From assembly GCA_029975435.1 (NCBI GenBank), contig JARKPC010000139.1, positions 1 through 32,730 on the forward strand: 32,730 bases of DNA. Direction: 5' to 3'. Below the pieces are notes generated by a model. That model worked only from the letters and a program-made list of their open reading frames with translations. It was not told the DNA's origin and ran no database searches. This document shows, piece by piece, positions 16,017-23,062 of the stretch (the stretch's first letter is position 1; every line of letters starts with the position of its first letter). The stretch is from Propionivibrio sp. Its GTDB lineage: Bacteria; Pseudomonadota; Gammaproteobacteria; Burkholderiales; Rhodocyclaceae. A program made the translations under genes and the position numbers.

Positions 16017-17072
16017 TTACAGCACCCGCCCGTGCCACCACAGCGAGAGGCCGGCGGCGAGAATCGCGAACAACGCGGCGACGGCGGCGAACAGGGCGCT
16101 GATTTCGGTCTGCTTTTTCTCGAAGGCGATCTTCGCCGTCAGCGATTCGTAGATCTTCTTCAGGTCGACGGCGGTGCCCGCGTAGAAATACTCGCCCTGC
16201 GTCATCTCGGCGATGCGCTTCAGACTCTCCTCGTCGAGCCGGACGCGCATCGACCAGCCTTCGAAGCCGATCGTCTCGCCTTCCTTGGTACCCACCCCAA
16301 CGGTGTAAACACGGATGCCGCGGTCGGCGGCCATCTTGGCCGCTTCCAGCGGGTCGGGGCCGGTCGTGCGCTGGCCGTCTGAGAGCAGGATGATCACTGC
16401 CGAGCGGTTCGAACCGGGTGCGACCGGAGTGAACTCCGGCTTCTGTTTTCCGGACTGGCCGATCGCGCCGCCTTTGCTTTCACGCGCATCCTGGAAACTG
16501 CGCCCGTAGATGAACTGGCTGACGTCGATCCCGGCGTCCGGGAAGAGCGTCGCCAGCGAAACGATCAGGCCGCTGCCGGTTGCCGTGCCACGTTGCAGTT
16601 GGAAACGGTCGATAGCGGCGACGAGGTCTTCGCGCGAGAGCGTCGGGGCCTGCACGACGGATGCCGTCGCGGCGAAGGCGACGATGCCGACCTTGGTGCG
16701 TGGCGGAAGATCGGTCAGGAAGGCCTTGGCGGCGGCCTGGGCGGCTTGCAGCCGGCTGGGCTGGACGTCGGCAGCGCGCATGCTGCCGGACACGTCCATG
16801 GCGAGAATGATCGTTTCCTGTTGCGTCGGCAGCAGGACGGTTGCCACCGGGCGGGCCGTCGCCAGCAGCAGCACTATCGTCGCCAGCAGGAACAGGGCGG
16901 GCGGCAGATGCCGCCGTATGCGGTTGCCGGCACCTAGCGCCTCGCGCACGAGGCCGAGACTGGCGTAACGCAGCGCGGCCTGCTTCTTGCGGCGCAGGAT
17001 GAACACGTACAGCGCGATAAGCGCGGGGACGGCCAGCAAGGCCCAGAGCATCAACGGCCATTGGAAGATCAT
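16017..17072 (-). CDS. VWA domain-containing protein, BatA-like
   Basis: This 351-residue membrane protein has two N-terminal hydrophobic segments (about 5-26 and 58-78), a von Willebrand A domain with an intact MIDAS start (DVSGSM: Asp93, Ser95, Ser97) and a later LLSDGQRTTGPDP block, and a C-terminal membrane segment (about 323-345). This is the BatA/Aerotolerance layout: a metal-dependent protein-binding domain between membrane anchors. It is the last gene of the protease-moxR-DUF58-VWA operon; its ATG overlaps the stop of the DUF58 gene. MoxR ATPases generally act on VWA partners, so this is the likely client. Confidence 0.9.
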   Translation of the reverse strand: MIFQWPLMLWALLAVPALIALYVFILRRKKQAALRYASLGLVREALGAGNRIRRHLPPALFLLATIVLLLATARPVATVLLPTQQETIILAMDVSGSMRAADVQPSRLQAAQAAAKAFLTDLPPRTKVGIVAFAATASVVQAPTLSREDLVAAIDRFQLQRGTATGSGLIVSLATLFPDAGIDVSQFIYGRSFQDARESKGGAIGQSGKQKPEFTPVAPGSNRSAVIILLSDGQRTTGPDPLEAAKMAADRGIRVYTVGVGTKEGETIGFEGWSMRVRLDEESLKRIAEMTQGEYFYAGTAVDLKKIYESLTAKIAFEKKQTEISALFAAVAALFAILAAGLSLWWHGRVL

Positions 17073-18022
17073 GAACGGGCCTCCGGAGTTGTGCGGGGCC
17101 GTGCTTCGAGGTGGGCGGGCATGCCGCCGCCGCTCGTCGCCCGGCTGCGCAGTTCGCGCAATTCGGCAAAACGCAGCAGCGCGTCGAGCAGGTCACTTTC
17201 GGTGGAGAGTTCAAGGGCATCGACACCGGCGGTGGCGAAGCCCTCGCGCAGATCCTCCTCGCGTTTTTCGGCCAGCTCGGCAAAACGCCTGCGGAAAGTT
17301 CTGTCATGTGTGTCGAGGAAAAGCTGCTCCCCGCTTTCGGCATCCTGCAGGAGCAGCATGCCGATGTCGGGAATCTCGTGTTCCAAGGGGTCCGATAGGC
17401 GTATGGCGATGACTTCGTGGCGCAACGCCAGCCGCGCCAGCGATTCCTCCCAACCCGGCGCGCTGATGAAATCGGACACGACGAACACCAGCGAGCGGCG
17501 GGGGACGATCCGCGCGGCGTGATCCAACAGACTGGCGAGCTGCGTTGGTGCCGGTTTGGTGACCGGCCGAGCCAGCAGAACGTGCAGCAGATGCAGCACA
17601 TGGCGCCGTCCGCTGCGCGCCGGGACGACCGTGTCGACCGAACTGCCGTAGCACAGCGCGCCAACGCGGTTGCCGTGGCGTGTGAGCAGGCGGGCCAGCA
17701 CGCCGACGAATTCGGCCGATACCGCCTGCTTCTTGACCCGTGAGCCGAAATCGAGCGATGCCGAGAGGTCGAGGAGGAACCAGGCGGTGAGATCGCGATC
17801 CTCGTTGAACACCCGCACGTAGGGCGTCTGCATGCGCGCCGTGACGTTCCAGTCGATGTGGCGCACGTCGTCGTGGTACTGATATTCCCGCAGGTCGGCA
17901 AGGTCGATGCCCGGGCCGCGGAAGAAGCAGCGGTAGTCGCCGTGCAGCAGCCCGTCCAGCCGGCGGATCACCGTCCATTCGAGGCGCAACAGCAGCTGTT
18001 CCGCGTCAGCTGGCTTGGACAT
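17069..18022 (-). CDS. DUF58 domain-containing protein
   Basis: This 317-residue protein carries the DUF58 signature PGIDLADLREYQYHDDVRHIDW, followed by NVTARMQTPYVRVFNEDRDL and a VWA-like fold with DLSASLDFGS. Proteins of this family are almost always encoded next to MoxR ATPases and are thought to be their partners, but no biochemical role is established. No membrane segment is obvious. It overlaps moxR by 17 bp at its start and the batA-like gene by 4 bp at its end, so the three are translated together. Confidence 0.92.
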   Translation of the reverse strand: MSKPADAEQLLLRLEWTVIRRLDGLLHGDYRCFFRGPGIDLADLREYQYHDDVRHIDWNVTARMQTPYVRVFNEDRDLTAWFLLDLSASLDFGSRVKKQAVSAEFVGVLARLLTRHGNRVGALCYGSSVDTVVPARSGRRHVLHLLHVLLARPVTKPAPTQLASLLDHAARIVPRRSLVFVVSDFISAPGWEESLARLALRHEVIAIRLSDPLEHEIPDIGMLLLQDAESGEQLFLDTHDRTFRRRFAELAEKREEDLREGFATAGVDALELSTESDLLDALLRFAELRELRSRATSGGGMPAHLEARPRTTPEARS

Positions 18023-19013
18023 GGCTTTCCAGCGCCTTGACCGGGGCGGGGATGTGCTGCATCAGCTTGGCGATCAGCGCGTCCGCGTTCATGCCTTCGG
18101 CCAGCGCCTGGTAGGAGAGTACGAGGCGGTGGCGCAGCACGTCGGGCACCAGTTCGGTCATGTCCTCCGGCAGCACGTAGTCGCGGCCGCGCAGGAAGGC
18201 CAGCGCCCGGGCACCTTCGACGAGGTTGATCGTTGCGCGCGGACTGGCGCCGAAGGTGATCAACGGCTCGAATTCCGGCAACCCGTACTTGGCGGGCTCG
18301 CGCGTGGCGCAAACGAGGCGCACGGCGTACTGCATCAGCGCGGGCTCGACGAAACCCTTGCGGCATTCGGCCTGCAGCGCCGCCAGTTGCTCGGTTGTGG
18401 CGATGGCGCCGATCACTGGCGCTTCGCCGGTGACGCGCTCGGCAATGACGAATTCCTCTTCGGGTGTCGGATAGTCGACCAGCACCTTCATCATGAAGCG
18501 GTCGACCTGCGCCTCGGGCAAGGGGTAAGTGCCCTCGGTCTCGATCGGATTCTGCGTGGCCATGACCAGAAACGGTGCCGGGAGATGATGCGTTTCGCCG
18601 GCGATGGTTACCTGCCGTTCCTGCATCACTTCAAGCAAGGCGCTCTGCACCTTGGCCGGTGCGCGGTTGATCTCGTCGGCGAGCAGCAGATGGGTGAATA
18701 TCGGTCCGAGCGAGGTGGTGAATTCGCCGGTTTTCTGGTTGTAGATGCGATTGCCGATGAGGTCGGCCGGCACCAGATCGGGTGTGAACTGGATGCGCTT
18801 GAACCCCCCGGAGAGGGTCGCTGCCAGTGTCTTGATCGTCAGCGTCTTGGCCAGCCCCGGAACGCCTTCCACGAGCAGGTGGCCCTGCGCGAGCATGGCG
18901 ACCATCACGCGTTCGAGGAAATTGTCCTGGCCGACAATAAGCTTCTTCACTTCGTACAGGATGCGTTCGATCAACGAGGCCACGTGTGCATGGGTCATAT
19001 CGTGAATTGCCAT
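18006..19013 (-). CDS. MoxR-family AAA+ ATPase
   Basis: This 335-residue cytosolic AAA+ chaperone-like ATPase has Walker A GVPGLAKT (50-57), Walker B LLLADEINRAP, and the sensor-like ATQNPIETEGTYPLPEAQVDRF block typical of MoxR. MoxR proteins help activate or assemble VWA-domain partners, which are encoded just downstream. ATG 19013 is chosen because AAGGAA lies about 5 nt upstream; the open frame extends to 19088 but that extension overlaps the protease gene and looks non-coding. It starts 22 bp after the protease stop. Confidence 0.95.
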   Translation of the reverse strand: MAIHDMTHAHVASLIERILYEVKKLIVGQDNFLERVMVAMLAQGHLLVEGVPGLAKTLTIKTLAATLSGGFKRIQFTPDLVPADLIGNRIYNQKTGEFTTSLGPIFTHLLLADEINRAPAKVQSALLEVMQERQVTIAGETHHLPAPFLVMATQNPIETEGTYPLPEAQVDRFMMKVLVDYPTPEEEFVIAERVTGEAPVIGAIATTEQLAALQAECRKGFVEPALMQYAVRLVCATREPAKYGLPEFEPLITFGASPRATINLVEGARALAFLRGRDYVLPEDMTELVPDVLRHRLVLSYQALAEGMNADALIAKLMQHIPAPVKALESHVQAS

Positions 19014-19035
19014 GGTGTTCCTTTCGGGCCGGAAA

Positions 19036-20040
19036 TCAGAAGGGTGGAACGCCGACTGCCGACGCGGCGTTCTCGATCGGCACGGCAAATGCCAGACCGA
19101 CGAAAAAGCGTTGCTGCATGGGATTGAGGATGGCGGTGACGATGCCCAGCACCTCGCCCTCCATATTCACCAGCGGTCCCCCGGAATTTCCAGGATTCGC
19201 CGCCGCATCGAACTGGATCAGGTTGGTCAGTGCGCGTTTTCCGTCCGACGAGACGAACTCGCGCTTGAGTCCGGAAACCACGCCTGTCGACGCCGAGGGG
19301 CCAAAACCAAAGGGGAAGCCGACAGCGAGCACCTCATCGCCGGGGCGCAGGTCGCCGGTGGTGATCAGTGTCGCCGGTTGCAGGTCGTCAGGCAGCTTCC
19401 TGGCCTGCAGCACGGCGAGGTCGTTGTCCGGGTCGACCCCGGTGACCACGGCCTCCGATTCGGTTCCGTCGGCGAATACGACCTGGATGCGGCTCGTTCC
19501 GACGACGACGTGCAGGTTGGTCAGAATGCTGCCCCGCTCGGTAATCACTACGCCGGTTCCTACCGATTGCCGCTTGCTGGCGGAATCGTCCTTGTTGTCC
19601 TTGCCGTCCTCCTTGGCTTTTTCCTTCTTGCCTTTCTTGTCGTCCGGGTCGGCACTCTTTGGCAGGTTGCCAACGCCTTCCGGATGATCGAAACCGTCGA
19701 CACGCACCACCGACTGGCGGATTACTTCGTAGGCTTTGGCTGCCTTCGATGGCAACGGCTTTTCCTCGAGGCTGGCGCGCACGGCGCGGTCGATGTCTTT
19801 CTGGGTAATAAGGTGAGGTGCTTCGGCCAATTGGCGATCGAGCAGGATGCCGGAAAAAACGGCCAGTACCCCGGCGAGTACCAGCGCCGAAGTCCGGTGT
19901 GCGAGAAGGAAACGCGTGAATCGTGTCCCCTTGCCCGCGTTTCGCGTTTCAGCTTGCGGTGGCTGAGGTGGATCTACCGCCTCAACGGTTACAGTCGGGC
20001 GCTTCTTGCCGGAAGTGCTGTACAGCGCGGTTCGCCTCAT
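19036..20040 (-). CDS. Membrane-anchored trypsin-like (S1C) serine protease
   Basis: This 334-residue protein has a cytosolic N-tail, one membrane segment (about 45-66, SALVLAGVLAVFSGILL) and a periplasmic trypsin-like domain with the full triad His177 (TNLHVV), Asp207 (DNDLAVL) and Ser286 (GNSGGPL). No PDZ domain follows, unlike DegP/DegS. Between the anchor and the protease is a very charged Lys/Asp/Glu run (about 115-150). The start at 20040 has GAGGAG just upstream, whereas GTG 20079 has none. It is the first gene of the operon with moxR, DUF58 and VWA genes, so it may process a substrate or partner of that system. Confidence 0.87.
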   Translation of the reverse strand: MRRTALYSTSGKKRPTVTVEAVDPPQPPQAETRNAGKGTRFTRFLLAHRTSALVLAGVLAVFSGILLDRQLAEAPHLITQKDIDRAVRASLEEKPLPSKAAKAYEVIRQSVVRVDGFDHPEGVGNLPKSADPDDKKGKKEKAKEDGKDNKDDSASKRQSVGTGVVITERGSILTNLHVVVGTSRIQVVFADGTESEAVVTGVDPDNDLAVLQARKLPDDLQPATLITTGDLRPGDEVLAVGFPFGFGPSASTGVVSGLKREFVSSDGKRALTNLIQFDAAANPGNSGGPLVNMEGEVLGIVTAILNPMQQRFFVGLAFAVPIENAASAVGVPPF

Positions 20041-20217
20041 ATGCTCCTCGCACTCGAATTCCCCTCGGGGAAACGACACCGGCCGAATCCCGTGCTACTG
20101 CCGATCTGGCCACGAGTATTTGGTCAACAAACCTTGGGGCAAGTTTCATCATGGCACGCGAAATCACCGAACTCCATCCGAATGAGGGAGAGCCGGAACG
20201 GATGCCGTGGCGCAAAA

Positions 20218-20244
20218 GAAAGCCCGCTACGCGAGCGGGCTTTC
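20218..20244 (-). terminator. Intrinsic terminator after the PEP-CTERM gene
   Basis: An 11-bp perfect stem (20218-20228 with 20234-20244; core AAAGCCCGCT/AGCGGGCTTT) with a 5-nt loop ends in TTTCTTTT on the minus strand. It lies 20 bp downstream of the PEP-CTERM stop and separates that gene from the protease operon. Confidence 0.85.
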
Positions 20245-20263
20245 CCAAGAGGGCGCCACAGGA

Positions 20264-21085
20264 TCAGTCTTGCCGGCGCCTCCAGATGAACACTCCCATC
20301 AATCCCAGACCAAGCAGTGCCAGCATGCCTGGTTCTGGAACCTGCAACGGTTCGGTCGAGATGGTGAAGCCGAAAGCGAGCGTCGTCGCCTGGCCTTCTG
20401 CCGTCGTGAACCCGAAGCAGCCATTTGCCTGACCAGCCGCCGCGCATTCCGAATTACTGAGGATCGAAAGCACACCACCCGTGACCGGGAAAATGTTGAC
20501 GAAGTACGTGCTCATCCCCGTCCCGTCGTCGTAGTTGAAAGTCTGGTTCAGCAAACCGCCGGTCAAGACGAAAATGTCGTTGCACGGGTTGCCGGGTGGG
20601 CTGGCTGCCGCGCACGGGGTTGCGTTCGGCGTTTCCGTAAAGGCGATTGAGAACGGGATGATCTGGTCGGGGAGCGCCCCTTGCGGGGGGACGAACGGTG
20701 TCAGCGATACCGTGTTGGTCAGGATGGCGGTCAGCAGGGAAGTGCTACCCCCTTGAATGACTCTGTTGTTGTGCGTCAGGGACGTGCTGAATCCGAGGTA
20801 AGGCAGTGCTTGCGGCGGGTTGACGCCGAGATAGGTGTCTACCTGCCCGATTGCCGGATTGTTGCCAACTACCAATGAACTCTGCTGGTTGGCAGGGTTG
20901 CTAGGAATACCCCAGTGAAGCGTTGTCGATGGGAGCGTGGCCAGCGAGCCGCCGCTTCCGCCGTAGGTCGCAGCGGTGAAAATACTGTCGACCTCATAGT
21001 CCCACGTGGTGACGATGGCACTTGCCGGTGCGGAAACCATTGCCAGGGCCGCCGCGACGCCTGCAAACTTGGATAGTAGTCTCAT
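20264..21085 (-). CDS. THxN-family PEP-CTERM sorting domain protein
   Basis: This 273-residue secreted protein has a signal peptide (MRLLSKFAGVAAALAMVSA, cleavage near ASA) and a C-terminal PEP-CTERM signal: VPEP, a hydrophobic span LALLGLGLMGVFIW and RRRQD. Such proteins are sorted by exosortase in biofilm- and exopolysaccharide-forming bacteria. The THxN family motif is present as T104-H-N-N (STSLTHNNR), supported by the N-terminal WDYEVDS block. Two Cys pairs (TPC/NPC and SEC/NGC) may form disulfides. AGGAGG lies 9 nt before the ATG. A GG-N10-GC promoter lies just upstream and a strong terminator downstream, so it is a single-gene unit. Its ligand or matrix role is unknown. Confidence 0.93.
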   Translation of the reverse strand: MRLLSKFAGVAAALAMVSAPASAIVTTWDYEVDSIFTAATYGGSGGSLATLPSTTLHWGIPSNPANQQSSLVVGNNPAIGQVDTYLGVNPPQALPYLGFSTSLTHNNRVIQGGSTSLLTAILTNTVSLTPFVPPQGALPDQIIPFSIAFTETPNATPCAAASPPGNPCNDIFVLTGGLLNQTFNYDDGTGMSTYFVNIFPVTGGVLSILSNSECAAAGQANGCFGFTTAEGQATTLAFGFTISTEPLQVPEPGMLALLGLGLMGVFIWRRRQD

Positions 21086-21120
21086 GGTGTTCCTCCTGTG
21101 AATTGTTGCGAGAGAAACAG

Positions 21121-21136
21121 AGCATAGCGCGTACCA
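21121..21136 (-). promoter_or_regulatory. Sigma-54-type (-24/-12) promoter of the PEP-CTERM gene
   Basis: On the minus strand TGGTACG, four bases, then ATGCT gives GG and GC dinucleotides separated by exactly 10 nt, as RpoN promoters require. It matches TGGCACG-N4-TTGCW at 9 of 11 fixed positions. Transcription would begin near 21110, about 25 nt before the ATG, which contains the ribosome site. Confidence 0.6.
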
Positions 21137-21199
21137 GTTGACGTAATTGTTTGATTTGTTGCGTCTAAAAGTCTGCAGCTAGATTTTTCCTAGGGCAAT

Positions 21200-21218
21200 C
21201 TGTAAAGAATCCTGACAG
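21200..21218. promoter_or_regulatory. Imperfect dyad upstream of the RpoN-type promoter
   Basis: A 19-bp dyad (plus strand CTGTAAAGAATCCTGACAG) has 7 of 9 arm positions complementary. It sits about 65-80 bp upstream of the -24 element, a usual distance for an NtrC-type activator site. It also lies just 3' of mtfA, so a weak mtfA terminator is the alternative reading. Confidence 0.4.
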
Positions 21219-21224
21219 TCGTTC

Positions 21225-22019
21225 TCATTTGCGTGTGCGCGGATCCTGCCTGTAAAACCGGGTGAAGAGGTTGTAGAGCGCCGGGTATTCGTTGTGGAGG
21301 ATCTCCGGAGATTCGAAGAACGTTTCGCTCAGAACGGCAAAGAATTCCCCGGGGTTTTCGCTGGCGTAGGGATCGATCGCCAGCGATTCTTCCATCGGTA
21401 TTCCATCTCGTTCTTCTCTTGTTTCCGCGAATTCAACCTTGGCGCAGAAATCGTCGAACGCGGCATACAGGGTCTGCTCCCACTCCGGGCGCGGGAGTTC
21501 GGCCGGCAGCGGCGGGACGCCATCGGCCTCGCCATTGAGCATGTCCAACTTGTGGGCGAATTCGTGGATCACCACGTTGTAGCCTTCGCCGGCCATTTGC
21601 GCATCGTGCCAGGAAATGAGCAGTGGACCGCCTTCCCAGGCTTCTCCGGAAGCCACGTCATCGTATTCATGGACTACGCCGAACTCATCCTCGACAATGC
21701 GCGGGATGACGAACTCGTCGGGATAGACGACGATTCCGACCCAGTCGCGGTAGCACCCGAGACCGAGATTAAGAATTGGCAGGCAGCCCTGAACGGCGAT
21801 CGATACGCACATGGCGTCGGTGAGTTCGAGTCCTCCGGCCGGAGTGAATTCCTTTTCGCCGAGGAAGGTCTCGGTCAGTTCGCGCAGGCGCAGCTTTTCC
21901 TCGCTGTCCAGCCTGTCGAGAAACGGGAGGTTTTCCAGGGTTTCCAGCCACAATTCTTCCGGCAACGATGCTTGCTTGCGCCTTCCGCTTAGCCAGCCCA
22001 TCAGTTTGCTGATAACCAT
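21225..22019 (-). CDS. mtfA: MtfA-family zinc-dependent peptidase
   Basis: This 264-residue cytosolic metallopeptidase has the zincin motif HEFAH (His152, Glu153, His156) followed by KLDMLNGEADGVPPL and a downstream Glu in EFFAVLSETFF as third ligand. In E. coli MtfA binds the Mlc repressor and has aminopeptidase activity, linking it to glucose PTS control. Here only the fold is certain. It follows the EamA transporter gene by 7 bp, so the two are probably co-transcribed. GAGAAAG lies just before the ATG. Confidence 0.93.
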   Translation of the reverse strand: MVISKLMGWLSGRRKQASLPEELWLETLENLPFLDRLDSEEKLRLRELTETFLGEKEFTPAGGLELTDAMCVSIAVQGCLPILNLGLGCYRDWVGIVVYPDEFVIPRIVEDEFGVVHEYDDVASGEAWEGGPLLISWHDAQMAGEGYNVVIHEFAHKLDMLNGEADGVPPLPAELPRPEWEQTLYAAFDDFCAKVEFAETREERDGIPMEESLAIDPYASENPGEFFAVLSETFFESPEILHNEYPALYNLFTRFYRQDPRTRK

Positions 22020-22026
22020 TGCTTTC

Positions 22027-22920
22027 TCAGGGATTCTTTCGCGAGGTTGTCAGATATATTCCGAGAAATATCAGTCCGATGCCGACGAAGTGGAAAGGCT
22101 GCGGTACTTCGCCGAGAAAAAGCGCGGCAAGAAGGGTTCCGAACACCGGCATCAGGTGAATGAAGAGGCTGGCCTTGCTGGCCCCGACCTCACCGACCGC
22201 GCGGTTGTAGAAGATGTAGCCGACGAAACTGGGCAAGGTGCCGGTATAGACGATACCGGCCAGCGAGCCGGCAGATAGTTGCACGTGCCGCCCCTGCGAT
22301 AACTCCCAGAGGTAGGCCGGGGCGAGCGCCAGCAAGCCGACGGTCGTGAACGCGGCGAGCAGGAGCATCGGATGGACACCGGCGGGCCGCCACTGCAGGC
22401 CGGTGGTGTACAAGGCCCAGACGAACACCGCGCCCAGCATCCACAGGTCGCCTGCGTTGAAGGTCAAGGCGGCGAGGGTGGCCAGTTCGCCGCGGCTGAC
22501 GATAGTGAATACACCGCCGAGCGAGATGATCACGCCCAGCCATTCGATGCGCCGCAGGTGCTTGTTCAGGAAGGCCCAGGAGAGCGCGATGGTGGCGACC
22601 GGAATGAAGGAATTCAGGAGCGAGGCATTCGTCGCTGCGGTGTATTGCAGGGCAATGTAGGCCAGCGTGTTGTACCCCCCGACGCCGAGAAGCCCGAGTG
22701 CGAGTATGGCTTTCCAGCCTTTTCGGAGCAGCGGCCATTGGCCTTTCAGGTGTGGTAAAGCCAGGGGCATGGTCAGGAGGAAGGCAATGGCCCACCGCCA
22801 GAAGGCCAGCGAGAAGGGAGGAACCTCGCCGCGTATGGCGCGTCCGACGACCATGTTGCCCGACCAGAACAAGGTGGTGAGGGTCAGCAGCAGGTAAGGG
22901 TGGTGAAAACGGGCGAGCAT
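22027..22920 (-). CDS. EamA/DMT-family transporter
   Basis: This 297-residue inner-membrane protein has about ten hydrophobic segments in two EamA repeats (FWSGNMVVGRAIRGEVPPF in the first, and the second from ALYTTGLQWRP through FVGYIFYNRAVGEVGASKAS). Members export or import small metabolites; the substrate is not predictable. The frame opens at TTG 22938, but ATG 22920 (MLARFHHPYLLL) is the likelier start; neither has a clear ribosome site. It precedes mtfA by 7 bp. Confidence 0.88.
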   Translation of the reverse strand: MLARFHHPYLLLTLTTLFWSGNMVVGRAIRGEVPPFSLAFWRWAIAFLLTMPLALPHLKGQWPLLRKGWKAILALGLLGVGGYNTLAYIALQYTAATNASLLNSFIPVATIALSWAFLNKHLRRIEWLGVIISLGGVFTIVSRGELATLAALTFNAGDLWMLGAVFVWALYTTGLQWRPAGVHPMLLLAAFTTVGLLALAPAYLWELSQGRHVQLSAGSLAGIVYTGTLPSFVGYIFYNRAVGEVGASKASLFIHLMPVFGTLLAALFLGEVPQPFHFVGIGLIFLGIYLTTSRKNP

Positions 22921-22977
22921 GGGCGATGCGCTGGGCAAAAGGCGACATTATGCTTGAAGGAAAAACGGGAAGCGAAA

Positions 22978-23016
22978 AGTGAAATGCAGAAGCGTGCCGG
23001 TTTTCCACATTTCACT
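22978..23016. repeat. Inverted repeat between the EamA and relA genes
   Basis: AGTGAAATG (22978-22986) and CATTTCACT (23008-23016) are perfect complements, 21 nt apart. Further TTTCA words follow at 23024, 23032 and 23045 before relA. This could be a regulator site or a hairpin; I cannot tell. Confidence 0.35.
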
Positions 23017-23050
23017 CTCCGCCTTTCATCTTTCATAGGTTGCGTTTCAC

Positions 23051-23056
23051 TATAAT
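23051..23056 (+). promoter_or_regulatory. TATAAT box directly before relA
   Basis: A perfect -10 hexamer ends 6 nt before the relA ATG (23063), so transcription would begin at or near the start codon. No Shine-Dalgarno sequence is present between them. The -35 region shows no good match. Confidence 0.45.
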
Positions 23057-23062
23057 CACGCC

